From Algoriphagus sanaruensis (lineage in GTDB: Bacteria; Bacteroidota; Bacteroidia; Cytophagales; Cyclobacteriaceae): a stretch of DNA of 64,000 nt. The stretch covers positions 806,001-870,000 of the forward strand of contig NZ_CP012836.1 in assembly GCF_001593605.1 (NCBI RefSeq). The letters run 5' to 3'. The first letter of the stretch is position 1. Every line of letters begins with the position of its first letter. The translations under genes and the position numbers were made by a program. This document shows, in pieces, positions 16,546 to 24,591 of this stretch. The notes below the pieces were generated by a model. It made no database searches, was not told where the DNA came from, and was given only the letters and a program-made list of their open reading frames with translations.

Positions 16546-17676
16546 ATGAATCATCTGGTCCAGCTCCGACGCACGCTCCACCAATTTCCAGAAACCGCGC
16601 TCGAGGAAACTCAAACTGCTCAGCGTATTTTGGAATTTTTCCGACCTCTTTCCCCTGATCAGATCTTCGAAAATCTGGGAGGAACCGGACTGGCATTTGT
16701 TTTCGAAGGGAAAAAACCCGGTCAAAGAATCCTGTTCCGCTGCGAACTCGATGGATTACCAATTGAGGACTTGAACCCAAGCAATCACCAAAGTCAGATT
16801 CCCGGTAAGGGCCATCTCTGTGGACACGATGGTCATATGGCGATTTTGTGTGGTTTGGGTGAAAAGCTTTCCCAAAACCGACCTGAATCCGGGGAAGTCG
16901 TTCTACTTTTCCAGCCGGCAGAAGAGACTGGCGAAGGAGCCAAAGCTGTCCTTTCGGATTCTAGATTTGAGCAAATACGACCTGATTTTGCATTTGCCCT
17001 TCATAACCTTCCCGGCTTTCCCCTTCACCAAGCCATCACACGAGAAGGGACATTTGCCGCGGGAAGTACCGGGATGACGCTCATTTTTACTGGAAAAACA
17101 TCCCATGCTGCTCATCCTGAGGATGGAAAAAATCCATCAGTAGCCATCTCAAAATTGATTTTGGCAATTCCCGAAATTTGTCGAACTATTCCTGGGTTCT
17201 GCTTGGCAACGGTGATTCAAGTAGATTTGGGAGGTTTGGCTTTTGGTACGAGTGCAGGAAAGGGAAGCTTGAGCCTTACCTTGCGGGCTTTTGATCAGGA
17301 AAACTTGAATCGCTTGATTCAAGAAGTAACCACAAAAGCCAATTCCTTGGCACTTGATGATCAACTTGATTTGAAGGTTCGATTTCAGGAAAGTTTTGCT
17401 GTTTCTAAAAATGACATAGCTGCTACTCCATTTGCGATGAAGGCCTTTGCAAATTTGAACTTGGTGGTAGTTGAAAAGGCTGAGCCATTTCGATGGTCCG
17501 AGGACTTTGGACTATTTAGCCAAATTGCTCCTTCCTATTTGTTTGGGTTAGGTGCAGGTGAAAAATGCGCGCAATTGCACCAACCTACCTATGATTTTCC
17601 GGATGAATTGATCGAAACGGGAGTAACTATTTTTTGGGAAATCGTAAAAGAGACCTGTCAGGTTTCCAAAACCTGA
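16546..17676 (+). CDS. M20D-family amidohydrolase (hippurate/N-acyl-amino-acid hydrolase type)
   Basis: 376 residues. The signature CGHDGHMA (about 92-99) supplies metal ligands, EEETGEGA-like QPAEETGEGAKA the catalytic glutamate region, and the ALHNLPGFP segment a further ligand His; a dimerisation domain sits at about 165-280. The family hydrolyses N-acyl or amide bonds of small amino-acid conjugates in the cytoplasm; substrate here unknown. The start at 16546 sits 14 bp after a palindromic repeat. Unusually, the last codons (about nine residues, ending QVSKT) and the TGA are supplied by a dispersed 33-bp palindromic repeat at 17651-17683. Confidence 0.87.
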   Translation: MNHLVQLRRTLHQFPETALEETQTAQRILEFFRPLSPDQIFENLGGTGLAFVFEGKKPGQRILFRCELDGLPIEDLNPSNHQSQIPGKGHLCGHDGHMAILCGLGEKLSQNRPESGEVVLLFQPAEETGEGAKAVLSDSRFEQIRPDFAFALHNLPGFPLHQAITREGTFAAGSTGMTLIFTGKTSHAAHPEDGKNPSVAISKLILAIPEICRTIPGFCLATVIQVDLGGLAFGTSAGKGSLSLTLRAFDQENLNRLIQEVTTKANSLALDDQLDLKVRFQESFAVSKNDIAATPFAMKAFANLNLVVVEKAEPFRWSEDFGLFSQIAPSYLFGLGAGEKCAQLHQPTYDFPDELIETGVTIFWEIVKETCQVSKT

Positions 17677-17690
17677 CAGGTCTTTTCTGG
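17651..17690. repeat. ACCTGTCAGGT palindromic repeat, copy 1 (also terminator)
   Basis: Arms AGACCTGTCAGGT (17651-17663) and ACCTGACAGGTCT (17671-17683) are perfectly complementary with a 7-nt loop and are followed by TTTTC. It overlaps the 3' end of the amidohydrolase gene and lies between convergent genes. A second copy is at 18649-18681. Confidence 0.88.
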
Positions 17691-17703
17691 AGAGACTTTC
17701 TCC

Positions 17704-18480
17704 TTAAAAATCTGAGTAATCCGTCGGATATAGAAGTCGCTGATCGTTTTTGTTCATGATGTTTTGGTACTCTGGCATTACCTTCATTCGATTCCAATCT
17801 TCATCAGAACCAAACGCTTTCCAATGAGCCTCTCGAGATTCGATGGTTTCGAATGTGGTCATATACATCAAATTAGGCATTGAGGCACCTGCAATGACTT
17901 CCCCATAAAATACCGGATTGAAGTTGAGCTTGGTAAAAATGTCCATTTCCCCTTCGTTAAACATCTTCACTTTTTGTTTGTAAAGTTTTTCTGTTGGGGA
18001 TTCATAGCTTCTCAATTCATAAACACGATCTTTTTTAGGACCTGTTAGGTTTGGTTCGCTATATCTCGGATGTCCGGTAAAGGCCTGTAAAAAGGCAGTT
18101 TCAATTCTTTGGTAGGGAGGATTCTCAAAAGCCGCATTGATGTATGCGGCGCCAGCTTGTTGATAGACTTGATCTTTGGCTAATTTTCCTTCCATTTCAG
18201 AATAGGCTTTCATGGAAGAATAAGGAATAAATAGATATACTTTTTTGCCTGCGTCAGCTTGGGAAGCAATAGGTTTAAAAACTCCAACTTTGGCAATGCC
18301 ATTCCGGTGAAAAGCTGGCAAAAGTGCCTTTTCTAAGTAGCCGTCGATTTGGCTTTCCTGACTGGCGTTTTCAATGTGGTAAATTCTCAATTCATAGAAG
18401 TCCCTTTTTCCGTTTTGGGCGAATAGACTGACAGAAAGGAAAGAAAGCAGTACGATTGAAAGTAGCTTTTTGATATTCAT
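17704..18480 (-). CDS. Secreted NIPSNAP-family protein
   Basis: 258 residues: signal peptide to about residue 21 (SLFAQ), then two NIPSNAP-type ferredoxin-like domains. The first begins DFYELRIYHIEN, with the second at about residue 148 beginning RVYELRSYESP; both end in aromatic-rich strands. The family is widespread and functionally obscure; bacterial secreted versions are often encoded near peptidases or sugar enzymes. Its neighbour downstream is the convergent amidohydrolase; upstream is a 336-bp non-coding gap. Role unknown. Confidence 0.85.
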   Translation of the reverse strand: MNIKKLLSIVLLSFLSVSLFAQNGKRDFYELRIYHIENASQESQIDGYLEKALLPAFHRNGIAKVGVFKPIASQADAGKKVYLFIPYSSMKAYSEMEGKLAKDQVYQQAGAAYINAAFENPPYQRIETAFLQAFTGHPRYSEPNLTGPKKDRVYELRSYESPTEKLYKQKVKMFNEGEMDIFTKLNFNPVFYGEVIAGASMPNLMYMTTFETIESREAHWKAFGSDEDWNRMKVMPEYQNIMNKNDQRLLYPTDYSDF

Positions 18481-18648
18481 GGAATTAGGTTTTTGGGTTG
18501 AGGTGTTGAATTGATTTTCAATTTAGGTCAAAAAGTAGAAGTCACTATCCCGCTCACAGAATGCTTTGGTCAATCAGGTAATTTTTCTTAAAATCATTTT
18601 ACTCCGCAAAAGCTTGACTTAGGCTCACTAAGGGAAGTAAAAGGTAGC

Positions 18649-18681
18649 AGACCTTTCAGGTTTTTAAAACCTGACAGGTCT
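18649..18681. repeat. ACCTGTCAGGT palindromic repeat, copy 2
   Basis: Arms AGACCTTTCAGGT and ACCTGACAGGTCT with one mismatch and a 7-nt AT loop; otherwise the same element as at 17651-17683. Confidence 0.85.
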
Positions 18682-18690
18682 AAATCCACC

Positions 18691-18727
18691 AAAAAGCCCA
18701 GAAGGAATTTCCCTCGGGGCTTATTTT
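18691..18727. terminator. Hairpin terminator downstream of the M1 peptidase
   Basis: Stem AAGCCC with GGGCTT (18694-18699/18717-18722) and a partially paired interior, flanked by A5 on the left and ATTTTT on the right. It is about 90 bp beyond the M1 stop. Confidence 0.55.
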
Positions 18728-18816
18728 TCTTAAATGAAAGATGGATTTTCGAATGTCTTATTTCCAAAAAATCAGAAACTGAAACATCGGTCACCGGACA
18801 TCTGACATCCAACTTT

Positions 18817-21153
18817 TTATTTCTTCTGCGCCTTTTTCATCGGGTTGTCGCCCATAGATGCTCCTCTCACACCGCCGGCACCTTTGAATAATTCAAAACG
18901 CGTTGGCTGGTATTGTCTCGGCCAATAGTTGCTGGTTTCATCGATGTCGGCAGTTTCCCGCTTAGGATCGAGTACAAATCGAACTACTTCTTTTTGCTTC
19001 GCAAAAACTTTGGTCACCTGAGATTCATTTTTTCTCCAGATTTCTGCTGGAATTCGCTCGATTTCAGAAGTGCCGTCTGTGTAGTGGAATTCAATGATCA
19101 ATGGCATCACCAAGCCCCCAACGTTTTTAAAAGTCATTTCATAGAAGTTCATGTTGCTGTTGAGCAAGGCTTTTTCTTTCTCTGTCAAGCTAGCCATAAA
19201 CTTCTTGTAGGCATCCTCATCTTCTGGTGTTACTGTAAAAGGATTATAGCTGTTATAGAAATCTCGAGTCGCTGGATCTGCTTCTACCACGGTTTGTTTT
19301 ACATCCGTTTTATTGAATTCCTTGGAAACATAGGATTCTTCTAAATCGAAAGCTTGTTTTGCATCCGCCTTTTTCTGAGCAGGAGTTCGGTTGTCAAGCT
19401 TGTACCAGCTTACATTTTCAATGGAAATATCAACCGGTTCAGTTCCATAGAACCAACCTCTCCAGAACCAATCCAAATCTACTGCCGATGCATCTTCCAA
19501 GGTTCTAAAGAAATCATCTGGGGTTGGGTGCTTAAACATCCATCTTCTCGAGTACTCTTTGAAAGCGAAGTCAAACAACTCTCTGCCCATTACCGTCTCC
19601 CGAAGGATATTCAAGGCAGTGGCAGGTTTGGCATAAGCATTCGGCCCAAATTGGATGATGTTTTCAGAATTGGTCATGATTGGCTCAAGCAAGTGCTTTT
19701 CACTTCTCATGTAAGGCACAATTTTATGTGCTGGACCACGACGGGAAGGATAGTTTCTGTCCCATTCTTGCTCAGCCATAAACTGCATGAACGTATTCAA
19801 GCCCTCATCCATCCAAGTCCACTGACGCTCGTCAGAGTTGACGATCATCGGGAAGAAGTTGTGACCCACTTCATGGATAATCACGGAAATCATCCCATAC
19901 TTAATCGCATCAGAGTAAGTACCATCCGCGTCTGGACGTCCATAGTTGAAGCAGATCATCGGATATTCCATTCCGTTACTTGCCTCCACAGAGATGGCTA
20001 CAGGGTAGGGATAATCAAAGGAATGCGCTGAGTAAGACTTCAACGTATGCGCTACCACTCGAGTGGAATATTGTTCCCAAAGTGGATTTCCTTCTTTTCC
20101 GTAGTAAGACATCGCCATCACATCTTTTCCAGCCAATTTCACCGCCATTGCATCCCAGATGAATTTTCTTGATGAAGTCCAGGCAAAGTCTCGGACATTT
20201 TCAGCTTTGAATACCCAAGTCTTTTTGCCAGATCCTTTCTTTTTTTCCAAGGCTTCAGCCTCAGCTTGGGTTCGAATTACGACTGGTTTATCAAAGGTCT
20301 GCTTGGCCTTATTCCATCGCTCTAACTCGGTAGCAGAAAGGACTTCTTCAGGATTTTGAAGTACACCAGTCGCACCGACCATGTGGTCAGCAGGCACGGT
20401 GATGCGTACTTCGTAGTTTCCAAATGTCAAGGCAAACTCCCCAGATCCTAGGAATTGCTTGTTTTGCCATCCTTCGAAGTCTGAGTAAACGGCCATTCTT
20501 GGAAACCACTCAGACATCGTGTAGAGGTAATTGCCATCTTTTGGGAAAAATTCATAGCCTGGACGGCCTCCAATAAAGCCCATTCGATCGGTGATGTTAA
20601 AGCTCCAATCCACCGAAAAAGTGAATGTCTCTCCTGCCTTCAACGGTTGGGGAAGGTCCACTCGCATCATGGTTTTGTTGATTGCGATGTGAAGCGGATT
20701 TCCAGATGCGTCCTTGATCGAGTGGATTTTGATGTCATGATCGTCAGAATGCCAAAGGATTCCCTCAAGAGCTCTCATGGACATTCTTGGGCCGATGCTG
20801 GATTCAGTTACCTTGGGTGTATCAGAGTCTTTGGATCGGTTGTTTTGATCCAACTGCAACCAAAGGTAGGTCAACTGATCCGGGGAATTATTGATGTAAG
20901 TGACCGCTTCAGAGCCTTTGATCGACTGGTTGTCGTCATTTAGCTCAACACTGATCACATAGTTAGCTTGCTGCTGCCAGTACATGTGGCCTGGAGCGCC
21001 AGATGCTGTTCGGTACACATTGGGTGTACGAAGCATGGTGCCGAGTTGCTCAAATCGTACGGCGTGGTTTTGCTCGGTATGCTGAGCAAGCAGGGGAGAG
21101 ATTCCCGCCAATCCCAAAGCGGCAATCGCGAGTAGTTTTTTCCTCATGTTCAT
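18817..21153 (-). CDS. Secreted M1-family aminopeptidase-like metallopeptidase
   Basis: 778 residues with a signal peptide (LLAIAALGLAGISPLLAQ). The gluzincin site is complete: HEVGH at 427-431 and Glu450 in WMDEGLNTF, the HExxH-X18-E spacing of M1. GMEYPMICF (about 400) corresponds to the GxMEN exopeptidase motif but with Glu-Tyr-Pro, as usual in this Bacteroidota subgroup. After the catalytic domain is a non-standard C-terminal region of about 200 residues. Likely periplasmic or outer-membrane associated peptide breakdown. HupE/UreJ-like and DUF6702 genes lie upstream, an association I recall from related genomes. Confidence 0.9.
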   Translation of the reverse strand: MNMRKKLLAIAALGLAGISPLLAQHTEQNHAVRFEQLGTMLRTPNVYRTASGAPGHMYWQQQANYVISVELNDDNQSIKGSEAVTYINNSPDQLTYLWLQLDQNNRSKDSDTPKVTESSIGPRMSMRALEGILWHSDDHDIKIHSIKDASGNPLHIAINKTMMRVDLPQPLKAGETFTFSVDWSFNITDRMGFIGGRPGYEFFPKDGNYLYTMSEWFPRMAVYSDFEGWQNKQFLGSGEFALTFGNYEVRITVPADHMVGATGVLQNPEEVLSATELERWNKAKQTFDKPVVIRTQAEAEALEKKKGSGKKTWVFKAENVRDFAWTSSRKFIWDAMAVKLAGKDVMAMSYYGKEGNPLWEQYSTRVVAHTLKSYSAHSFDYPYPVAISVEASNGMEYPMICFNYGRPDADGTYSDAIKYGMISVIIHEVGHNFFPMIVNSDERQWTWMDEGLNTFMQFMAEQEWDRNYPSRRGPAHKIVPYMRSEKHLLEPIMTNSENIIQFGPNAYAKPATALNILRETVMGRELFDFAFKEYSRRWMFKHPTPDDFFRTLEDASAVDLDWFWRGWFYGTEPVDISIENVSWYKLDNRTPAQKKADAKQAFDLEESYVSKEFNKTDVKQTVVEADPATRDFYNSYNPFTVTPEDEDAYKKFMASLTEKEKALLNSNMNFYEMTFKNVGGLVMPLIIEFHYTDGTSEIERIPAEIWRKNESQVTKVFAKQKEVVRFVLDPKRETADIDETSNYWPRQYQPTRFELFKGAGGVRGASMGDNPMKKAQKK

Positions 21154-21229
21154 ATTTGGCCTAATTCAATTTTCTAAGTAACAACTTGGTGTCCAAACAG
21201 AAAAGAATTCTGTTCTGGATGGTAATTTT

Positions 21230-21808
21230 TTACCAAAATTTGGTTTCAAGCATCAGCATACAGGCTACGCCAAGGACAAAAGCGGATACGATCAGCGTCC
21301 AGTCTTTTCTGTTGACTCCTGCTAAACCTAAGAGCGAAGTCAGAATCAGAAATGCTGTTACGATCACAATCTGTCCGGCTTCTAAACCAAGGTTAAATGC
21401 CAGGAGCGGCTGCCATATGCTAGCCTCTTTTCCCAACAATTCTTTCAGGTAATTTGAAAATCCCAGCCCGTGGATCAAACCAAAGAAAACAGCAAAAATG
21501 TAGTTGAGCTGAATGCCTTTTCCTGTGGATGGTTTGGGCTTAAAGAGATTTACCAATGCGGTAATAGCAATGGTAACTGGAATGAGAAATTCGATCAGAT
21601 CCGATCGAACTTGAATTACATTAAAGGTAGCTAATGCAAGGGTCAGCGAATGTCCAATTGTAAAGGCAGTGACCAGAATTAAGATCTTTTTCCAATCCCG
21701 AGCCACGTAAACCGCACACAAGGCCAACACAAATAAAATATGGTCAAAGCCCTGGATATCGAGGATATGCTCCAGTCCGAGTTTGAAGTAAAGTTCAAAT
21801 GAAGACAT
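21230..21808 (-). CDS. HupE/UreJ-family membrane protein
   Basis: 192 residues with about six transmembrane helices. The first helix region carries HILDIQGFDHILFVLALC and a later one FGLIHGLGFS, the histidine-containing motifs of the HupE/UreJ_2 family. Relatives are proposed nickel or cobalt permeases, but this short subgroup often sits beside peptidase genes with no hydrogenase or urease, as here, so metal transport is only a possibility. It lies 76 bp upstream of the M1 peptidase on the same strand and is divergent from the DUF6702 gene. Confidence 0.8.
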   Translation of the reverse strand: MSSFELYFKLGLEHILDIQGFDHILFVLALCAVYVARDWKKILILVTAFTIGHSLTLALATFNVIQVRSDLIEFLIPVTIAITALVNLFKPKPSTGKGIQLNYIFAVFFGLIHGLGFSNYLKELLGKEASIWQPLLAFNLGLEAGQIVIVTAFLILTSLLGLAGVNRKDWTLIVSAFVLGVACMLMLETKFW

Positions 21809-21893
21809 ATTTGGGTGTTAAGCTTCTGAAAGAGTTAAATTGCGGGCAATTATACAGGTTTATTCTCATAAAAAGTCAAACTCCCTTCGCTAA

Positions 21894-22382
21894 ATGCAAC
21901 AGGTTTACATTTTAATAGTCGGATTTTGGATGACCCTTATCCATCCTTTTTTCATCTCACTGACAGAGATGCGGTATAACTCTCAAAGTAAGAAAATGGA
22001 AATCGCGCAGAAGATTTTTTGGGATGACTTGGAAGTTGGATTGGCTAAAGAATTTAAAGGCAAAGTGGATTTTCTCAATCCAACCGACAAAGCCAAACTC
22101 GAAAGCCAAATTAAAACCTATCTCCTCAAGCATAACCAAGTCTGGGTTAATGGCAAATTACTCACGCTAAACTATTTGGGCCATGAGGTGGAGGAGGATG
22201 CCGCTTGGTTTTATCTGGAATCTTCCCAAGCCGAAACTCCCAAAACGGTGGAAATGAAAAATACGATTCTGCTTGAAGACTTTGACGGGCAGCAAAATAT
22301 TGTCCATGTCTATTTTCAGTCAAAATCGCCCCGAAGTATGCTTTTGGGAAAAGGAGAAGAAAAGGGGAAGGTGGAGTTTTGA
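21894..22382 (+). CDS. DUF6702-family protein
   Basis: 162 residues. A short hydrophobic N-terminus (about 3-20) acts as a signal or anchor, followed by HPFFISLTEMRYN, then IAQKIFWDDLEVGL and a beta-rich core ending in IVHVYFQ. These are the features of DUF6702, a small exported family found beside M1 peptidases and HupE-like proteins in Bacteroidota. Function unknown. The divergent gene is hupE-like, 85 bp away, so the three genes M1, HupE and DUF6702 probably form one functional unit. Confidence 0.75.
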   Translation: MQQVYILIVGFWMTLIHPFFISLTEMRYNSQSKKMEIAQKIFWDDLEVGLAKEFKGKVDFLNPTDKAKLESQIKTYLLKHNQVWVNGKLLTLNYLGHEVEEDAAWFYLESSQAETPKTVEMKNTILLEDFDGQQNIVHVYFQSKSPRSMLLGKGEEKGKVEF

Positions 22383-22430
22383 GGAATTTGAAAATTGAAA
22401 GATTGGAAGATTGAAACATTTCAATCAAGC

Positions 22431-22467
22431 AAAAAACCGCCAGAAAAATTCATTCTGACGGCTTTTT
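22431..22467. terminator. Terminator between DUF6702 and glyQS genes
   Basis: Imperfect stem CCGCCAGAA / TTCTGACGG with outer A and T runs, placed between convergent genes. The region around it (22385-22430 and 22468-22503) is low-complexity sequence made of words like GAAATC and GATTGAAA. Confidence 0.7.
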
Positions 22468-22498
22468 AAATCCGAATTCCGAAATCAAAAATCCGAAA

Positions 22499-23965
22499 TC
22501 AAATCTTCTCGAATATTCTTCTGAAGCTCGTCGCCTCAGCGATTCGTCCATGTAGTTCAGAAATAGCAACTCGCTCCTGTTCGGTGGTGTCTCGGTGACG
22601 GATGGTGACGGTATTGTCTTCCAAGGTCTGATGATCTACCGCAATACAGAACGGAGTTCCGATCAAGTCCTGACGGGTATAGCGCTTGCCGATTGAACCG
22701 GAATCTTCATAGATGATGTTGAAGTCGTACTTCAAGGCATCCACGATTTCCTGAGCTTTCTCCGGAAGGCCATCCTTTTTCACGATAGGTAGAATGGCAG
22801 CCTTAACCGGGGCTACTGCTGGATGGAACTTCAAATAGGTTCTGCTTTTCTCTTCTGTTTTCTCCTCTGTATAAGCGTTGCAAAGTGTCAACAAGAACAA
22901 TCGGTCTGCACCAATTGAAGTCTCGATCACGTACGGGATATAGTTCTGATTGATCTCCGGATCGAAGTACTGCTGCTTTTTCTTGGAGTATTCCTGATGA
23001 GATTTCAAGTCAAAGTCGGTTCTTGAGTGGATACCTTCCACTTCTTTGAATCCAAACGGAAACTCAAACTCGATGTCCATAGCTGCATTGGCGTAATGTG
23101 CCAACTTTTCGTGGTCGTGCTTGCGGAGCTTTGCCGCAGGCGTACCCAAAGCCAAATGCCATCTCATCCGCGTATCGGCCCACTTTTGATACCAGTCGAG
23201 CTCAGTGCCAGGACGCACGAAAAATTGCATCTCCATTTGCTCGAATTCGCGCATACGGAAGATGAACTGACGGGCTACGATCTCGTTTCTGAAGGCTTTT
23301 CCGATCTGAGCGATTCCGAAAGGAACTTTCATTCGAGCCGTCTTCTGCACATTGAGGAAGTTCACAAAAATCCCCTGAGCAGTTTCCGGACGGAGGTAGA
23401 TTGTGGAGGCATCTTCGGCTACTGAACCCACTTGCGTGGAAAACATCAGGTTAAACTGACGCACATCAGTCCAGTTGGAAGTACCGGAGATTGGGCATTT
23501 GATGCCTTCGTTGGTGATCAGGTCGCGTACTCCGGCCAGATCTTCGGCTTCGAGAAGTCTAGCCAAAGCAGCAGTCAGGGAATTGGCTTTTTCCACCTGA
23601 CCTTCATTTTCCAACTTGGCAGCATGTTCTTCCACTAGCACATCGGCGCGGTAGCGCTTTTTGCTGTCCTTGTTGTCGATCATAGGATCGTTGAAAGAAT
23701 CCACGTGACCGGAAGCTTTCCAAGTGGTCGGATGCATAAAAATCGCTGCATCGATCCCGACGATATTGTCGGATACGCGGGTCATGGTTTCCCACCACAA
23801 GCGCTTGAGGTTGTTTTTTAATTCTACTCCATAAGCCCCGTAATCGTACACAGCTTGCAAGCCGTCATAGATCTCAGAACTAGGGTACACAAATCCATAC
23901 TCTTTGGCATGGGAAATAATATCTTTCAATTGGGCGTTTTCGCCGGGAGTTTCTGTCTTTGCCAT
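22499..23965 (-). CDS. glyQS: Glycyl-tRNA synthetase, dimeric (eukaryote-like) type
   Basis: 488 residues from the ATG at 23965 (an upstream TTG adds three codons). It is the single-chain alpha2 class II enzyme: FVYPSSEIYDGLQAVYDYG at the N-terminus, LRPETAQGIFVNF (motif 2 region), AQIGKAFRNEIVARQF and the C-terminal anticodon-binding domain from about 385. It charges tRNA-Gly. A canonical TAATTTTG minus-7 sits 6 bp before the ATG. Essential housekeeping gene. Confidence 0.96.
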   Translation of the reverse strand: MAKTETPGENAQLKDIISHAKEYGFVYPSSEIYDGLQAVYDYGAYGVELKNNLKRLWWETMTRVSDNIVGIDAAIFMHPTTWKASGHVDSFNDPMIDNKDSKKRYRADVLVEEHAAKLENEGQVEKANSLTAALARLLEAEDLAGVRDLITNEGIKCPISGTSNWTDVRQFNLMFSTQVGSVAEDASTIYLRPETAQGIFVNFLNVQKTARMKVPFGIAQIGKAFRNEIVARQFIFRMREFEQMEMQFFVRPGTELDWYQKWADTRMRWHLALGTPAAKLRKHDHEKLAHYANAAMDIEFEFPFGFKEVEGIHSRTDFDLKSHQEYSKKKQQYFDPEINQNYIPYVIETSIGADRLFLLTLCNAYTEEKTEEKSRTYLKFHPAVAPVKAAILPIVKKDGLPEKAQEIVDALKYDFNIIYEDSGSIGKRYTRQDLIGTPFCIAVDHQTLEDNTVTIRHRDTTEQERVAISELHGRIAEATSFRRIFEKI

Positions 23966-23971
23966 AGGGCG

Positions 23972-23979
23972 CAAAATTA
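23972..23979 (-). promoter_or_regulatory. Minus-7 element of glyQS
   Basis: On the minus strand TAATTTTG (TAnnTTTG), 6 bp upstream of the ATG; the 5' leader would be only a few bases. Confidence 0.5.
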
Positions 23980-24050
23980 AGGAAACAATTTGATTTGAAG
24001 CGTGAACGGATCAAAAGGAAAGTTAGGTTTTCCTATCAAAACGAAAGATA

Positions 24051-24085
24051 AAAGGCCACAAAATCAAAGAAAATGTGGCCTTTTG
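24051..24085 (-). terminator. Terminator of the small outer-membrane protein gene
   Basis: An 11-bp perfect stem AAAAGGCCACA / TGTGGCCTTTT with a 13-nt loop, 14 bp after the stop codon at 24100. Confidence 0.88.
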
Positions 24086-24099
24086 GAAAATTTATTGAA

Positions 24100-24537
24100 T
24101 TACCTAAAGGTGTACTTAAACCCGATTCCTCCTCTGAGGTAGCTTCCATAATCGTTGTAAAAAATCGGAGCAGCCTCAATCAAGAATCCAAATTTTTTCG
24201 ATGAGAAGGGCTTGATCAGCACTCCAAATGGAATGGCAAAATAAGTGTCGTCGTAATAGCGGTCTCTCCTGGGATGGTAGTGATCAAAAAGTCCTAATCC
24301 TAATCCGAAATAGGCGTTTACCTCACTTTTTTGGACGAAGTTGTAGCCTCCGACTAGCTCTAATCCCAGTTCCTCGCCCAATCCCAAGCGACCATCAAAG
24401 AAGAAGTCCTTATCCGGGTCTGTTCCTACTGTGATGAAGTTTCTCGTGTTTTGAAAATTCATCCCAACGCTGACTTGAGCTTTAGATATAGACGTCGCTC
24501 CTGCAAGAAGAAAAAGGAATACAAGTAGTTTTTTCAT
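24100..24537 (-). CDS. Small exported beta-barrel-like protein
   Basis: 145 residues with a signal peptide ending SKAQ at about 21. The mature part alternates hydrophobic and aromatic residues in strands, contains EELGLELVGGYNFV, YFAIPFGVLIKPF and ends GIGFKYTFR with a terminal aromatic-x pattern typical of outer-membrane beta-barrels. Its size fits an eight-stranded OmpX/OmpW-like barrel. Specific function not evident. 54 bp downstream of the Gfo/Idh/MocA gene, but it may have its own promoter. Confidence 0.7.
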   Translation of the reverse strand: MKKLLVFLFLLAGATSISKAQVSVGMNFQNTRNFITVGTDPDKDFFFDGRLGLGEELGLELVGGYNFVQKSEVNAYFGLGLGLFDHYHPRRDRYYDDTYFAIPFGVLIKPFSSKKFGFLIEAAPIFYNDYGSYLRGGIGFKYTFR

Positions 24538-24591
24538 GGTAAATAATTGTTGGTTGGAAGTCTATGAAGACAAAGTCCAAGCCAATTTTGA

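Larger units (their letters stand above)
18481..18816. other. 336-bp intergenic region with repeats and a hairpin
   Basis: Between the NIPSNAP start and the M1 peptidase stop. It holds the second ACCTGTCAGGT repeat (18649-18681) and a hairpin AAGCCC/GGGCTT (18694-18722) with T runs on both sides. A 72-codon open frame on the minus strand runs through the repeat and shows no protein-like features. The 18481-18600 part would contain the NIPSNAP promoter; no exact TAnnTTTG was found. Confidence 0.7.

Noticed and set aside
18594..18812. 72-codon minus-strand frame before the NIPSNAP gene
   Set aside because: Runs through the palindromic repeat and a terminator hairpin; sequence is not protein-like.
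19354..20031. 225-codon open frame antisense to the M1 peptidase
   Set aside because: It lies wholly inside a well-supported gene, has no domain or initiation context, and its residue composition (many His, Arg, Ser, Phe) is typical of reverse-strand reading.
22385..22503. Low-complexity words GATTGAAA and GAAATC around the glyQS terminator as a specific element
   Set aside because: Too degenerate and AT-rich to define a unit; noted only as background low-complexity sequence.
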